This document shows, one piece after another, positions 1 to 6,427 of a stretch of DNA of 29,041 nt. Numbering within the stretch: the first letter of the stretch is position 1; the number at the start of each line of letters is the position of its first letter. The DNA is taken from the NCBI GenBank assembly GCA_949123685.1, contig CASBHZ010000037.1:1-29041 (forward strand). The letters run 5' to 3'. Source of the DNA: an uncultured Bacteroidales bacterium. Lineage in GTDB: Bacteria; Bacteroidota; Bacteroidia; Bacteroidales; Muribaculaceae. The notes under the pieces were generated by a model. It saw nothing but the letters and a program-made list of their open reading frames with translations, was not told the DNA's origin and made no database searches. Position numbers and translations under genes: made by a program.

Positions 1-12
1 ATCCGCAAGAAA

Positions 13-94
13 GCCCTGATGGCGGAATCGGTAGACGCGCTGGTCTCAAACACCAGTGGAGCAATCCGTGCCGGTTCGACCCCGGCTCAGGGTA
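13..94 (+). tRNA. tRNA-Leu (anticodon CAA)
   Basis: A class II tRNA cloverleaf is readable directly. The acceptor stem GCCCTGA (13-19) pairs with TCAGGGT (87-93) with a terminal G-U, followed by discriminator A94. The anticodon stem CTGGT/ACCAG (40-44/52-56) encloses loop CTCAAAC, giving anticodon CAA, which reads UUG. A long variable arm with a GGA/TCC stem lies at 57-69. The T arm GCCGG-TTCGACC-CCGGC spans 70-86. CCA is not encoded. A strong terminator follows at once. Confidence 0.96.
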
Positions 95-96
95 CG

Positions 97-138
97 ATCG
101 CGGTTTAAATCACATGATTTAAACCGCGATTTTTTTTG
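97..138 (+). terminator. Rho-independent terminator of tRNA-Leu
   Basis: A perfect 16-bp inverted repeat (97-112 with 115-130, starting ATCGCGG) is followed by a run of seven or more T. It begins 3 nt after the tRNA, so the tRNA transcript ends here. Confidence 0.9.
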
Positions 139-254
139 TATCTATATACGGAATGTGGAGAGTTATGGACCGGGACTTTGGTATGGTTGGATTGGTATTT
201 TGATACGTTTGGTGCAGTTTTTAGAGATTTTTTTGAAAAAAATAATGTAACATG

Positions 255-285
255 TTTGATGTTAAGCATTAAATGCGTATATTTG
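255..285 (+). promoter_or_regulatory. Bacteroidetes-type promoter for the HU gene
   Basis: TTTG at 255-258 and TATATTTG at 278-285 are separated by 19 bp, an exact match to the -33/-7 consensus TTTG-N19-21-TAnnTTTG. The expected start site near 292 leaves a leader of about 55 nt before the HU start codon. Confidence 0.75.
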
Positions 286-347
286 TGGGCAAATATTTTT
301 ACACCTGAATTTAGATTACATATATCCAACTAAATAACAAACTCAGT

Positions 348-611
348 ATGAACAAGACAGATTTAGTAAACGAGATTGCGGCTAAAGCCCAGTTGAATAA
401 AGTGGCTGCTAAGGCTGCACTTGAGGCTACTCTTGAATCAATCGAGCAGGCTCTTGCCAATAATGATAAGGTGCAGCTTATCGGTTTCGGCACATTCTCT
501 GTAGTTGAGAAGGAGGCCCGCACAGGTATCAATCCCCAGACTAAGGAGAAGATACAGATACCCGCACGCAAAGTCGTTAAATTCAAACCCGCTACAGATC
601 TCGCAAAATAA
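348..611 (+). CDS. HU family DNA-binding protein
   Basis: This 87-aa protein is a standard-length HU/IHF-type nucleoid protein that dimerises, bends DNA and compacts the nucleoid. The N-terminal helices (MNKTDLVNEIAAKA...) are followed by the beta-arm signature: VQLIGFGTFSVVEKEARTG at about residues 42-60, then NPQTKEKIQIPARKVVKFKP. The GFGTF and ARTGINPQT motifs are diagnostic of the family. Length, promoter spacing and the following hairpin support the start and a monocistronic unit. Assignment to HU rather than IHF rests on the single-gene context and overall resemblance. Bacteroidales usually carry several HU paralogues, so no gene symbol is given. Confidence 0.95.
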   Translation: MNKTDLVNEIAAKAQLNKVAAKAALEATLESIEQALANNDKVQLIGFGTFSVVEKEARTGINPQTKEKIQIPARKVVKFKPATDLAK

Positions 612-632
612 ATTGCATACAGCAGGTAACCT

Positions 633-672
633 AAGGCTGACTCCCTTCTCTTAGGGAGCCGGCCTTTATTTA
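633..672 (+). terminator. Terminator after HU gene
   Basis: AAGGC (633-637) pairs with GCCTT (662-666), and CTCCC pairs with GGGAG inside it. A T-rich tail follows. It lies 22 nt after the HU stop codon. Confidence 0.75.
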
Positions 673-682
673 TATCTCCCTG

Positions 683-714
683 TTTGTGTATCACTGCGTT
701 TTTTATTATTTTTG
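683..714 (+). promoter_or_regulatory. Promoter for argS
   Basis: TTTG (683-686), a 20-bp spacer and TATTTTTG (707-714) match the Bacteroidetes primary sigma factor consensus. The predicted start near 721 gives a leader of about 55 nt. Confidence 0.75.
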
Positions 715-775
715 CAAATGAAGTGAAATGTTTACTTATTTGCTGAAAAAAATATAACTGAAAATATAAAACCGA

Positions 776-2554
776 ATGACAATAGAATCTATTATAGCGG
801 AAGGCGTTGTGAAAGCTGTCAAAGAGCTTTACGGCGCCGACATAGAGCCGAAAGCTGTTGCCCCCTCGGCAACAAAACGTGAATTTGAGGGTGATCTCAC
901 GGTTGTAGTGTTCCCCCTTTTGAAAATTTCGCGCAAGTCTCCCGAGGTTACGGCTTCTGAAATAGGGGAGTGGTTGGAGAAGAACCTTGAGGCGGTTCTT
1001 AAATTCAATGTGGTGAAAGGATTCCTGAACATCACGGTGAATCCCGGATTCTGGCTTTGTCTGCTTCATGAAATTGCGGCGGATGATAATTTCGGTATGC
1101 GCAGTGCTGATGACAACTCGGATCTTGTAATGGTGGAGTATTCATCTCCAAACACCAATAAACCGCTCCATTTGGGTCATGTGCGTAATAACCTTCTCGG
1201 TTATTCACTGTCTCAGATATTAAAAGCGAACGGACACAAGGTGGTGAAAACAAATATTGTCAACGACCGAGGCATACATATTTGTAAGTCAATGCTTGCA
1301 TGGAAGAAATGGGGTGAGGGTGTAACTCCTGAATCCGCCGGCAAGAAAGGCGATCACCTTATCGGTGATTTCTATGTAGCGTTCGATAAGCATTATAAGG
1401 CGGAACTCAAGGAAATCATGGAGAAGGAGAATGTTTCCGAGGAGGAGGCTGAAAAGAAATCAGCACTCATGGCGGAAGCCCGCGAGATGCTTCGCAAGTG
1501 GGAAGCCGGAGATTCCGAGGTGCGTGAGCTTTGGAAAATGATGAACGGATGGGTCTATGCCGGGTTTGACGAGACATATCGTCGCCTTGGGGTAGATTTT
1601 GACAAGATATATTATGAGTCTGACACCTATCTGGAGGGTAAGGATCTTGTGCTTGGCGGTATGGAAAAAGGTATAATGTATCGCAAGGAAGACGGGTCGG
1701 TATGGGCTGACCTTACCGGTGACGGACTTGATCATAAGCTTCTTCTTCGAGCCGATGGCACTTCGGTATATATGACCCAGGATATTGGCACTGCAAAGCT
1801 CAGATATCAGGATTTCCCGATCGACAAGATGGTTTATGTAGTAGGCAACGAGCAGAATTATCACTTCCAGGTGTTGTCTTTGCTCCTTGACAAGCTCGGT
1901 TTCAAATGGGGCAAAGACTTGACTCATTTCTCTTATGGAATGGTGGAGTTGCCTGAAGGTAAGATGAAAAGCCGAGAAGGAACCGTAGTTGATGCGGATG
2001 ATCTCATTGACACAATGGTTGCGTCTGCGGCAGAGATGGGTGCTGAGCGGTTTGCGGAGATGCCGGCGGAGGAGAGTGCCGAAATTGCCAGGATGGTAGG
2101 TCTCGGGGCTTTGAAATATTTTCTTTTGAAGGTTGATCCCCGTAAGAACATGCTTTTCAATCCAAAGGAGTCTATTGATTTCAATGGCAATACCGGTCCC
2201 TTCATCCAGTATACCTATGCCCGCATCCGTTCGGTGATTCGCAAGTCGGAAGGTTTTGATCCTCAACATACTCCACAGAGCGAACCAAATGCCAAAGAAT
2301 CAGTGCTGATTCAGAAGGTTGCAGACTTCTCGTCTGTTGTTGCGGAAGCCGGCAGGAATTATTCACCGGCACTTATTGCCAATTATGCTTATGACCTTGC
2401 CAAGGAGTACAATCAGTTCTATCATGATTACTCCATTCTGCGAGAAGAGGATGAGCAGAAACGCAATCTCCGCCTGTTGCTCTCGTTCGTGGTGGGCAGA
2501 ACCCTTAAGGGTGCAATGTCGCTTCTCGGCATAGAGATGCCCGAAAGGATGTGA
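776..2554 (+). CDS. argS: Arginyl-tRNA synthetase
   Basis: This class I aminoacyl-tRNA synthetase (592 aa, normal length) charges tRNA-Arg with arginine in the cytosol. The N-terminal additional domain (about 1-110) precedes the Rossmann fold. The HIGH motif appears as HLGH (132-135) in the context SSPNTNKPLHLGHVRNN. The KMSKS-equivalent is KMKSREG (396-402), the form typical of many ArgRS enzymes. The C-terminal anticodon-binding DALR region includes GPFIQYTYARIRS near residue 470. A promoter of its own sits 60 nt upstream. No terminator hairpin is seen before the next gene, so some read-through is possible. Confidence 0.97.
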   Translation: MTIESIIAEGVVKAVKELYGADIEPKAVAPSATKREFEGDLTVVVFPLLKISRKSPEVTASEIGEWLEKNLEAVLKFNVVKGFLNITVNPGFWLCLLHEIAADDNFGMRSADDNSDLVMVEYSSPNTNKPLHLGHVRNNLLGYSLSQILKANGHKVVKTNIVNDRGIHICKSMLAWKKWGEGVTPESAGKKGDHLIGDFYVAFDKHYKAELKEIMEKENVSEEEAEKKSALMAEAREMLRKWEAGDSEVRELWKMMNGWVYAGFDETYRRLGVDFDKIYYESDTYLEGKDLVLGGMEKGIMYRKEDGSVWADLTGDGLDHKLLLRADGTSVYMTQDIGTAKLRYQDFPIDKMVYVVGNEQNYHFQVLSLLLDKLGFKWGKDLTHFSYGMVELPEGKMKSREGTVVDADDLIDTMVASAAEMGAERFAEMPAEESAEIARMVGLGALKYFLLKVDPRKNMLFNPKESIDFNGNTGPFIQYTYARIRSVIRKSEGFDPQHTPQSEPNAKESVLIQKVADFSSVVAEAGRNYSPALIANYAYDLAKEYNQFYHDYSILREEDEQKRNLRLLLSFVVGRTLKGAMSLLGIEMPERM

Positions 2555-2580
2555 TGCCTTGTAGCGTTATAATAAACTTT

Positions 2581-2597
2581 TTGGCACGATTTGTGTC
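2581..2597 (+). promoter_or_regulatory. Possible sigma-54-like promoter before the BI-1 gene
   Basis: TTGGCACG (2581-2588) is a perfect sigma-54 -24 box. At the required GG-N10 distance the -12 box reads GTGT instead of TTGC, so the match is only half convincing. No TTTG/TAnnTTTG pair was found in this gap. The predicted start would lie 15-25 nt before the ATG. Confidence 0.3.
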
Positions 2598-2623
2598 TAA
2601 TAAAATGAAAACAATATCTTAAT

Positions 2624-3343
2624 ATGGAATACAACAATTCAAGAATGACTCCTCCTCCCTTCTATGGTGGTCAGGAGATAGTGACGCAGACTAACGCTGT
2701 CATGAAGCGTGTTTATGTCCGCATGTTTATAGGACTGCTTGTGTCGGCATTTTGTGCACTTGGTGTGGCAAGTTCGCCTGCAGCCCTCGGCTTTTTCTTT
2801 GGAAATAGGCTCGTTTTCTGGGGTATGCTGATTGCCATGTTTGTAATGGCGTGGGTTATACCTTCAAGGATGGAGAAAATGTCATCGGGTGGTGTGCTTG
2901 GTCTCTTCGTGCTGTTTTCGGCATTGATGGGATGCTGGTTGGCTCCTATATTCCTTGTTTATCAATTAGGTACGATTGTTTATACCCTGTTCATAACGGC
3001 TGGAACATTCGGAGCAATGTCGGTATATGGCTATTTCACCAAGACCGACCTTTCCAAAATGGGTTCTTACCTGATGATGGCTCTTTTCGGTCTGATCATT
3101 GCCAGTGTTGTCAATATATTCTGGGCAAACTCTACGATGGAGTGGATTATATCGATAGTGGGAGTGCTTATATTCACAGGTCTTACCGCTTGGGACACAC
3201 AGCAGGTTCGACGCATGGCGGCAGCCAATCTCGAACCCTCGCTTGCCGACAAATTGGCTACAATGGGAGCGATGAACCTGTATCTTGACTTTATCAATCT
3301 CTTCCTTTTCCTTCTCCGCATACTCGGAGGCAACCGTGACTGA
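2624..3343 (+). CDS. Bax inhibitor-1/YccA family membrane protein
   Basis: This 239-aa polytopic inner-membrane protein has seven hydrophobic segments between about residue 30 and 235. Family features include the early RVYVRMFIGLLVSAF segment, the GTFGAMSVYGYFTKTDLSKMG loop region (about 128-147) and the C-terminal GLTAWDTQQVR motif, where the conserved Asp of the pH-sensing di-aspartyl site of BI-1 proteins would lie. Family members are proton-gated cation or calcium leak channels or protease regulators (YccA/YbhL type); the substrate here is unknown. It is followed 5 nt later by a small acidic ORF, so the two are probably co-transcribed. Confidence 0.92.
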   Translation: MEYNNSRMTPPPFYGGQEIVTQTNAVMKRVYVRMFIGLLVSAFCALGVASSPAALGFFFGNRLVFWGMLIAMFVMAWVIPSRMEKMSSGGVLGLFVLFSALMGCWLAPIFLVYQLGTIVYTLFITAGTFGAMSVYGYFTKTDLSKMGSYLMMALFGLIIASVVNIFWANSTMEWIISIVGVLIFTGLTAWDTQQVRRMAAANLEPSLADKLATMGAMNLYLDFINLFLFLLRILGGNRD

Positions 3344-3348
3344 TAGAT

Positions 3349-3606
3349 ATGACACGTGCTGAATTGGAATGCAAGATCAGAGATGCTGTCGAAGAATATA
3401 TCGCCGATGAGGAAGCTTACGACGATAATGCTCAGCTTCTGATAGATCCGGAAGGTTGGGAAGTATCGGTTGTCAATAGTGAAGATGCCGATGGTGACCA
3501 TTATGATGTAATGGATTTAATCAAGATGAGTCCCTCCGACCCCGGAAAATGGGAGGTTGATGAAGATGCAGTCCTCTCTGTTGCCGCAGATTATATTGCC
3601 GAATAA
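3349..3606 (+). CDS. Small acidic protein of unknown function
   Basis: An 85-aa protein with no signal peptide or membrane segment, very rich in Asp/Glu (for example EEYIADEEAYDDNAQLL and NSEDADGDHYDVMDL). It starts 5 nt after the stop of the BI-1 gene and ends before a perfect 22-bp terminator, so it is the last gene of that transcript. I do not recognise the family. It has no metal-binding or catalytic pattern I could defend. The tight spacing and sensible codon use support a real gene. Confidence 0.8.
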   Translation: MTRAELECKIRDAVEEYIADEEAYDDNAQLLIDPEGWEVSVVNSEDADGDHYDVMDLIKMSPSDPGKWEVDEDAVLSVAADYIAE

Positions 3607-3622
3607 ATTTGGCGAGATATAT

Positions 3623-3672
3623 TTAAAAGAATCAGGATTTGACCGGTAAAGGTCAAATCCTGATTCTTTTAA
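3623..3672 (+). terminator. 22-bp perfect terminator hairpin
   Basis: 3623-3644 is exactly complementary to 3651-3672, with loop GGTAAA. The stem ends in TTTT/AAAA, so it can act on either strand. It marks the end of the housekeeping block. Confidence 0.9.
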
Positions 3673-4084
3673 TGTTGGGGTCCAGGGTTCGAGCCTCAGA
3701 CAGATCACCGAAAGATTTATCAAATCGCAGAAAACCTCTGAAAATCAACTATTTTCGAAGATTTTTGTTTTATGCCTCCACCCCAAATCAGCGCAATATA
3801 TTGCAATATCCAGTGTACAGGAAGGGAGCAGATTTTGATTGTCAATTTACTCTCTTTTTACACTCTGTTTTTTTGATGTCTTCGGGTATTTGCAGTTTGT
3901 TCTAAACTCAGTTTTTTGTAAAAATGCGATTATAATAGCAAAAATTTGTACTTATGCAGAATTATAATCGCAATTATTTGTACCATTATAAGAATCTTTT
4001 TTATTCTGTGGAGTATGCTGTAAGAATTAAAAATAACAGTCGCTGACTATGATCACATCAAAATATTTTGTAAATTTGCACATT
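3673..4084. other. Gene-free spacer before the ATPase pair
   Basis: 412 bases without a supported gene. It contains an A/T-rich tract, a pair of 24-bp direct repeats, and a T-arm-like stretch near 3685-3705 that does not fold as a tRNA. A TAAATTTG box lies at 4071-4078, immediately before the preferred ATG, but has no matching -33 box. Confidence 0.6.
3928..3983. repeat. Two 24-bp direct repeats, operator-like
   Basis: Copy A (3928-3951) and copy B (3960-3983) match at 20 of 24 positions, in the pattern ATTATAAT-n-GCAA-nn-ATTTGTAC, with a 32-bp period. TGCGATTATAAT (3925-3936) is also perfectly complementary to ATTATAATCGCA (3961-3972). They lie 100-160 bp upstream of the ATPase start, where a repressor or activator array would be expected. 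Confidence 0.7.
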
Positions 4085-5083
4085 ATGGATAAATCCGCAC
4101 CAAGCAATCTCACGAGCGTATCCATTAAGAACTTTAAGTCCATAAAATCGGTAACGCTCTCCGACTGTCGGCGTATTAATGTGCTGATAGGCAGACCTAA
4201 TGTAGGCAAAAGCAATATACTTGAAGCTCTTGCATTGTTTGATGTGCCGTATATGGTAAATTCATCAAACAAATCCCTTAGAAACCTTCTTCGTATTGAG
4301 AATATCGCAGACTTGTTTCACAATGGAGTAGCTACAACTCCCGTGGAAGTATCTGCCGGTGGCAATACAATCAATGTTCTACGTAGTGCGAACAACGGAC
4401 TGTCTGTTGATATCTCTATGGAAGGAGAAGTTTCCAAGTATGCTTTTTCTTCTTCTCTGACTCTGTCCACAAAGAAAGACCCCACTCTCCTGCCGGATAT
4501 ACTTGCGTATTTTTTCCCGAAACACTTTGTGCCTGAATCTTCCAACTCAGGATTACTGTTGCCTCCCTCCGGTGGAAATCTTATGGAGACGGTTGCAAAT
4601 TTGCCTGATCTGAAATCAGGTCTTGCGGAACTGTTCCACGGAGATGGATTGAAGATGATGTTTGATTCAGGATCTCAACAGATAAAGGCGATGAGAGAAA
4701 ACGGTCTTGATATGTTTCTTGTGCCGTTTAGTTCTCTTGCCGATTCATTGCAGAGACTGATATTCTATAAGGCTGCGATTGAAAGTAACCGGAACAAGGT
4801 TTTATGCTTTGAGGAACCGGAAGCCCACACCTTTCCGCCTTATATATCAAATGTAGTAAATGATATTATTGCCGGAGACAGCAACCAGTTCTTCATAACA
4901 ACCCACAGCCCGTATGTCATGGGGTCATTGCTTGAAAGCGCAGGCAATGATTTGGCAGTGTATGTCGTTGACATGGAAGATAACGCGACCATCGTTAACC
5001 GTCTTACCGACAATCAACTTCAGGAAGCATATGACAATGGGATGGACATGTTCTATAATCTTGAAGCATATCTTGGAAAATGA
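4085..5083 (+). CDS. OLD/AAA15-like ABC-fold ATPase
   Basis: This 332-aa ATPase belongs to the SMC/ABC-like AAA15/AAA21 group that powers OLD-type and related phage-defence complexes. It opens with the typical SVSIKNFKSIKSVTL strand. Walker A is GRPNVGKS (about 36-43), Walker B VLCFEEPEAH (about 238-247), and the H-loop is FFITTHSPY (about 268-276). ATP binding and hydrolysis are therefore expected. No Toprim domain is fused; the protein stops where OLD nucleases would continue. An upstream in-frame ATG at 4049 would add 12 residues (MITSKYFVNLHI). I prefer 4085 because MDKSAP leads directly into the conserved strand. The stop overlaps the next gene by 4 nt (ATGA). The defence role is inference. 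Confidence 0.85.
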   Translation: MDKSAPSNLTSVSIKNFKSIKSVTLSDCRRINVLIGRPNVGKSNILEALALFDVPYMVNSSNKSLRNLLRIENIADLFHNGVATTPVEVSAGGNTINVLRSANNGLSVDISMEGEVSKYAFSSSLTLSTKKDPTLLPDILAYFFPKHFVPESSNSGLLLPPSGGNLMETVANLPDLKSGLAELFHGDGLKMMFDSGSQQIKAMRENGLDMFLVPFSSLADSLQRLIFYKAAIESNRNKVLCFEEPEAHTFPPYISNVVNDIIAGDSNQFFITTHSPYVMGSLLESAGNDLAVYVVDMEDNATIVNRLTDNQLQEAYDNGMDMFYNLEAYLGK

Positions 5084-5622
5084 CCCAACGTGCAGATTTC
5101 ATAATCCCGGAGTGTTATATTGACACCAATCTCGTGGAGACATTAGTATGCACGGGCGGCTGTAACCATCAGAAAGGCTGTAATCAAGTTGCCAAAGTCA
5201 TGCAGGAAAAGTTTGCCGACCGTTTCGCAGTGGGTATAATTGATGCTGACAAAAGACGTCCGGGATACTTGAGCGAGTTTTGTGAGATAGTATCCAGCGA
5301 ACATATCAAACTATTTCGTCATCGGGTTCGTCCCCATTTTATAATCCTCGTTCACCCGGCGGCTGACGGGTTTATTTTGTCGTGTGCTGAAGTTGCGAAT
5401 GTCAATATGGCTGATTATGGACTATCTTCCAAATTGAAAGAATTTACGGCTCAGACAAAAAATGTTATGTCTAATAAAGATCCACGCTTCAAGCGATTGT
5501 TCAGATCAATGAAAGGTATCGGGGAAATAAAGTTGATGGAGTCGCTCATAGCCTATCTTGCCAATAATAAGTATCAGGCATCAAGTGATAGGATTTTGGA
5601 AATCTTTCAAAATAATGTGTAA
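5080..5622 (+). CDS. Partner protein of the ATPase, possibly Toprim-like
   Basis: This 180-aa soluble protein is translationally coupled to the ATPase gene by an ATGA overlap. Residues that stand out are E11, D15 and E20 (FIIPECYIDTNLVETL) and the pair D55/D57 in GIIDADKRR. The spacing of an early Glu and a later DxD at a strand end resembles a Toprim or DUF4276-type metal site, but I cannot confirm the fold. Cys24, Cys28 and Cys34 with His30 in the segment TGGCNHQKGC could bind a metal. The ATPase plus small nuclease-like arrangement recalls split OLD, Septu or retron-type effectors. The function remains a hypothesis. Confidence 0.6.
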   Translation: MTQRADFIIPECYIDTNLVETLVCTGGCNHQKGCNQVAKVMQEKFADRFAVGIIDADKRRPGYLSEFCEIVSSEHIKLFRHRVRPHFIILVHPAADGFILSCAEVANVNMADYGLSSKLKEFTAQTKNVMSNKDPRFKRLFRSMKGIGEIKLMESLIAYLANNKYQASSDRILEIFQNNV

Positions 5623-5791
5623 ATATCTTCGATACACCTCTTTTTAACTTCCATACAATCGAGAGTCGGAGCAAAATGCCATGTCGCTCTACTCAATAAA
5701 TACTCCTAAGATTTTGTGCTACGCCTCACGCCGGGGAATACGGGAAACCATGGAAAAATTTTTGAGCAATAACAATGGATTATAATGTCTA

Positions 5792-5824
5792 ATTTTATTC
5801 AATAAAACTTTTATTGAATAAAAT
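5792..5824. terminator. Bidirectional A/T-rich terminator hairpin
   Basis: 16-nt arms 5792-5807 and 5809-5824 (ATTTTATTCAATAAAA and its complement) flank a single base. It lies between convergent genes, 170 nt after the ATPase pair and 34 nt after the stop of the minus-strand 137-aa gene. Confidence 0.65.
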
Positions 5825-5857
5825 CGTCCCCTCCTGCGTGCTCCAAGTCACATCTTT

Positions 5858-6271
5858 TCAGATTTCCCAGGGGAATGATAATTGGCGTGCCTCTTTGCGG
5901 AAAGAGGAGGATATTTTTTCTTCGTGAGATTGCTGTGGGAAAGAGTGGTTTTCCGGATAGAGCATCAACGGGCGCTCCATGCTCCATCCACGTGAAGCGT
6001 TGCGCAGGTATAGCTTGGCGAGTCCGCGCATGCCTCGGCACTGGCGTCGAAGCTCTCCCCATAATTCAGTGAGGTCGTTGACAGAATTGACCATAAACTC
6101 AACAACCGTGCGTCCATGCATCACAAGGCGTGCAAAAAGGCGGTCGCCATAGAGTATAGGCATGTTGCTTTTCACGGCATGTGATGACTTGCGGCGGTTG
6201 GGATTGAATGAGCGGTGGATACCATGCATCCCCGAATTATTTGAAGAATAAACATTGGCAGTCATAGTCAT
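5858..6271 (-). CDS. Unrecognised 137-aa basic protein
   Basis: A soluble, Arg-rich protein with no signal peptide or membrane segment. Its middle is well ordered and aromatic (LYGDRLFARLVMHGRTVVEF, then WGELRRQCRGMRGLAKLYLR). The start carries two Met (MTMTAN); the first is used here. I do not recognise the family. It has a TAATTTTG box 38 nt upstream on the minus strand, within a 58-bp promoter arrangement that also precedes the 35-aa membrane protein gene at 12047-12154. It is convergent with the ATPase pair and divergent from the helicase gene. The minus-strand promoter and a downstream hairpin support a real gene despite the odd composition. Confidence 0.65.
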   Translation of the reverse strand: MTMTANVYSSNNSGMHGIHRSFNPNRRKSSHAVKSNMPILYGDRLFARLVMHGRTVVEFMVNSVNDLTELWGELRRQCRGMRGLAKLYLRNASRGWSMERPLMLYPENHSFPQQSHEEKISSSFRKEARQLSFPWEI

Positions 6272-6302
6272 TTTCCTTTAAATTTGAGTTTATCTGTTGA
6301 TT

Positions 6303-6360
6303 ATGATGCAAAATTATTACTTGTTGATGCAACTGATTTGCACTGCAATGTTAATGAATG
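6303..6360 (-). promoter_or_regulatory. Shared promoter element, copy 1
   Basis: Read on +, ATGATGCAAA (6303-6312) and GTTAATGAATG (6350-6360) are separated by exactly 37 nt. On the minus strand this is CATTCATTAAC, 37 nt, TTTGCATCAT, the latter overlapping a TAATTTTG -7 box. The same two blocks with the same spacing occur at 12183-12240. Confidence 0.65.
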
Positions 6361-6376
6361 TAAAAATAATTTCTTA

Positions 6377-6408
6377 GTTGGGAGTTTATATAAGTTTGAG
6401 TATTTTTG
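6377..6408 (+). promoter_or_regulatory. Promoter for the AddA-like gene
   Basis: GTTG (6377-6380), a 20-bp spacer and TATTTTTG (6401-6408). The predicted start is near 6415, giving a very short leader before ATG 6428. Confidence 0.6.
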
Positions 6409-6427
6409 CAATAAAATATAAGAAGCT

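Noticed and set aside
311..1069. 252-codon minus-strand frame opposite HU and the start of argS
   Set aside because: It is the antisense shadow of two clear genes and of a terminator, with no recognisable motif.
1460..2269. 269-codon minus-strand frame inside argS
   Set aside because: It is antisense to a complete synthetase; its length comes from codon bias.
3680..3715. tRNA 3'-end-like stretch (GGTTCGAGCCTC) that could be an attachment-site scar
   Set aside because: The T stem has a mismatch, no acceptor partner or CCA fits, and no integrase or matching direct repeat was found near the ATPase pair.
3639..3905. 88-codon open frame on +
   Set aside because: It begins inside the terminator hairpin, and the composition does not look like protein.
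4049..4084. Upstream ATG extending the ATPase by 12 residues
   Set aside because: The extension adds nothing conserved and overlaps a possible -7 box (TAAATTTG); kept only as an alternative start.
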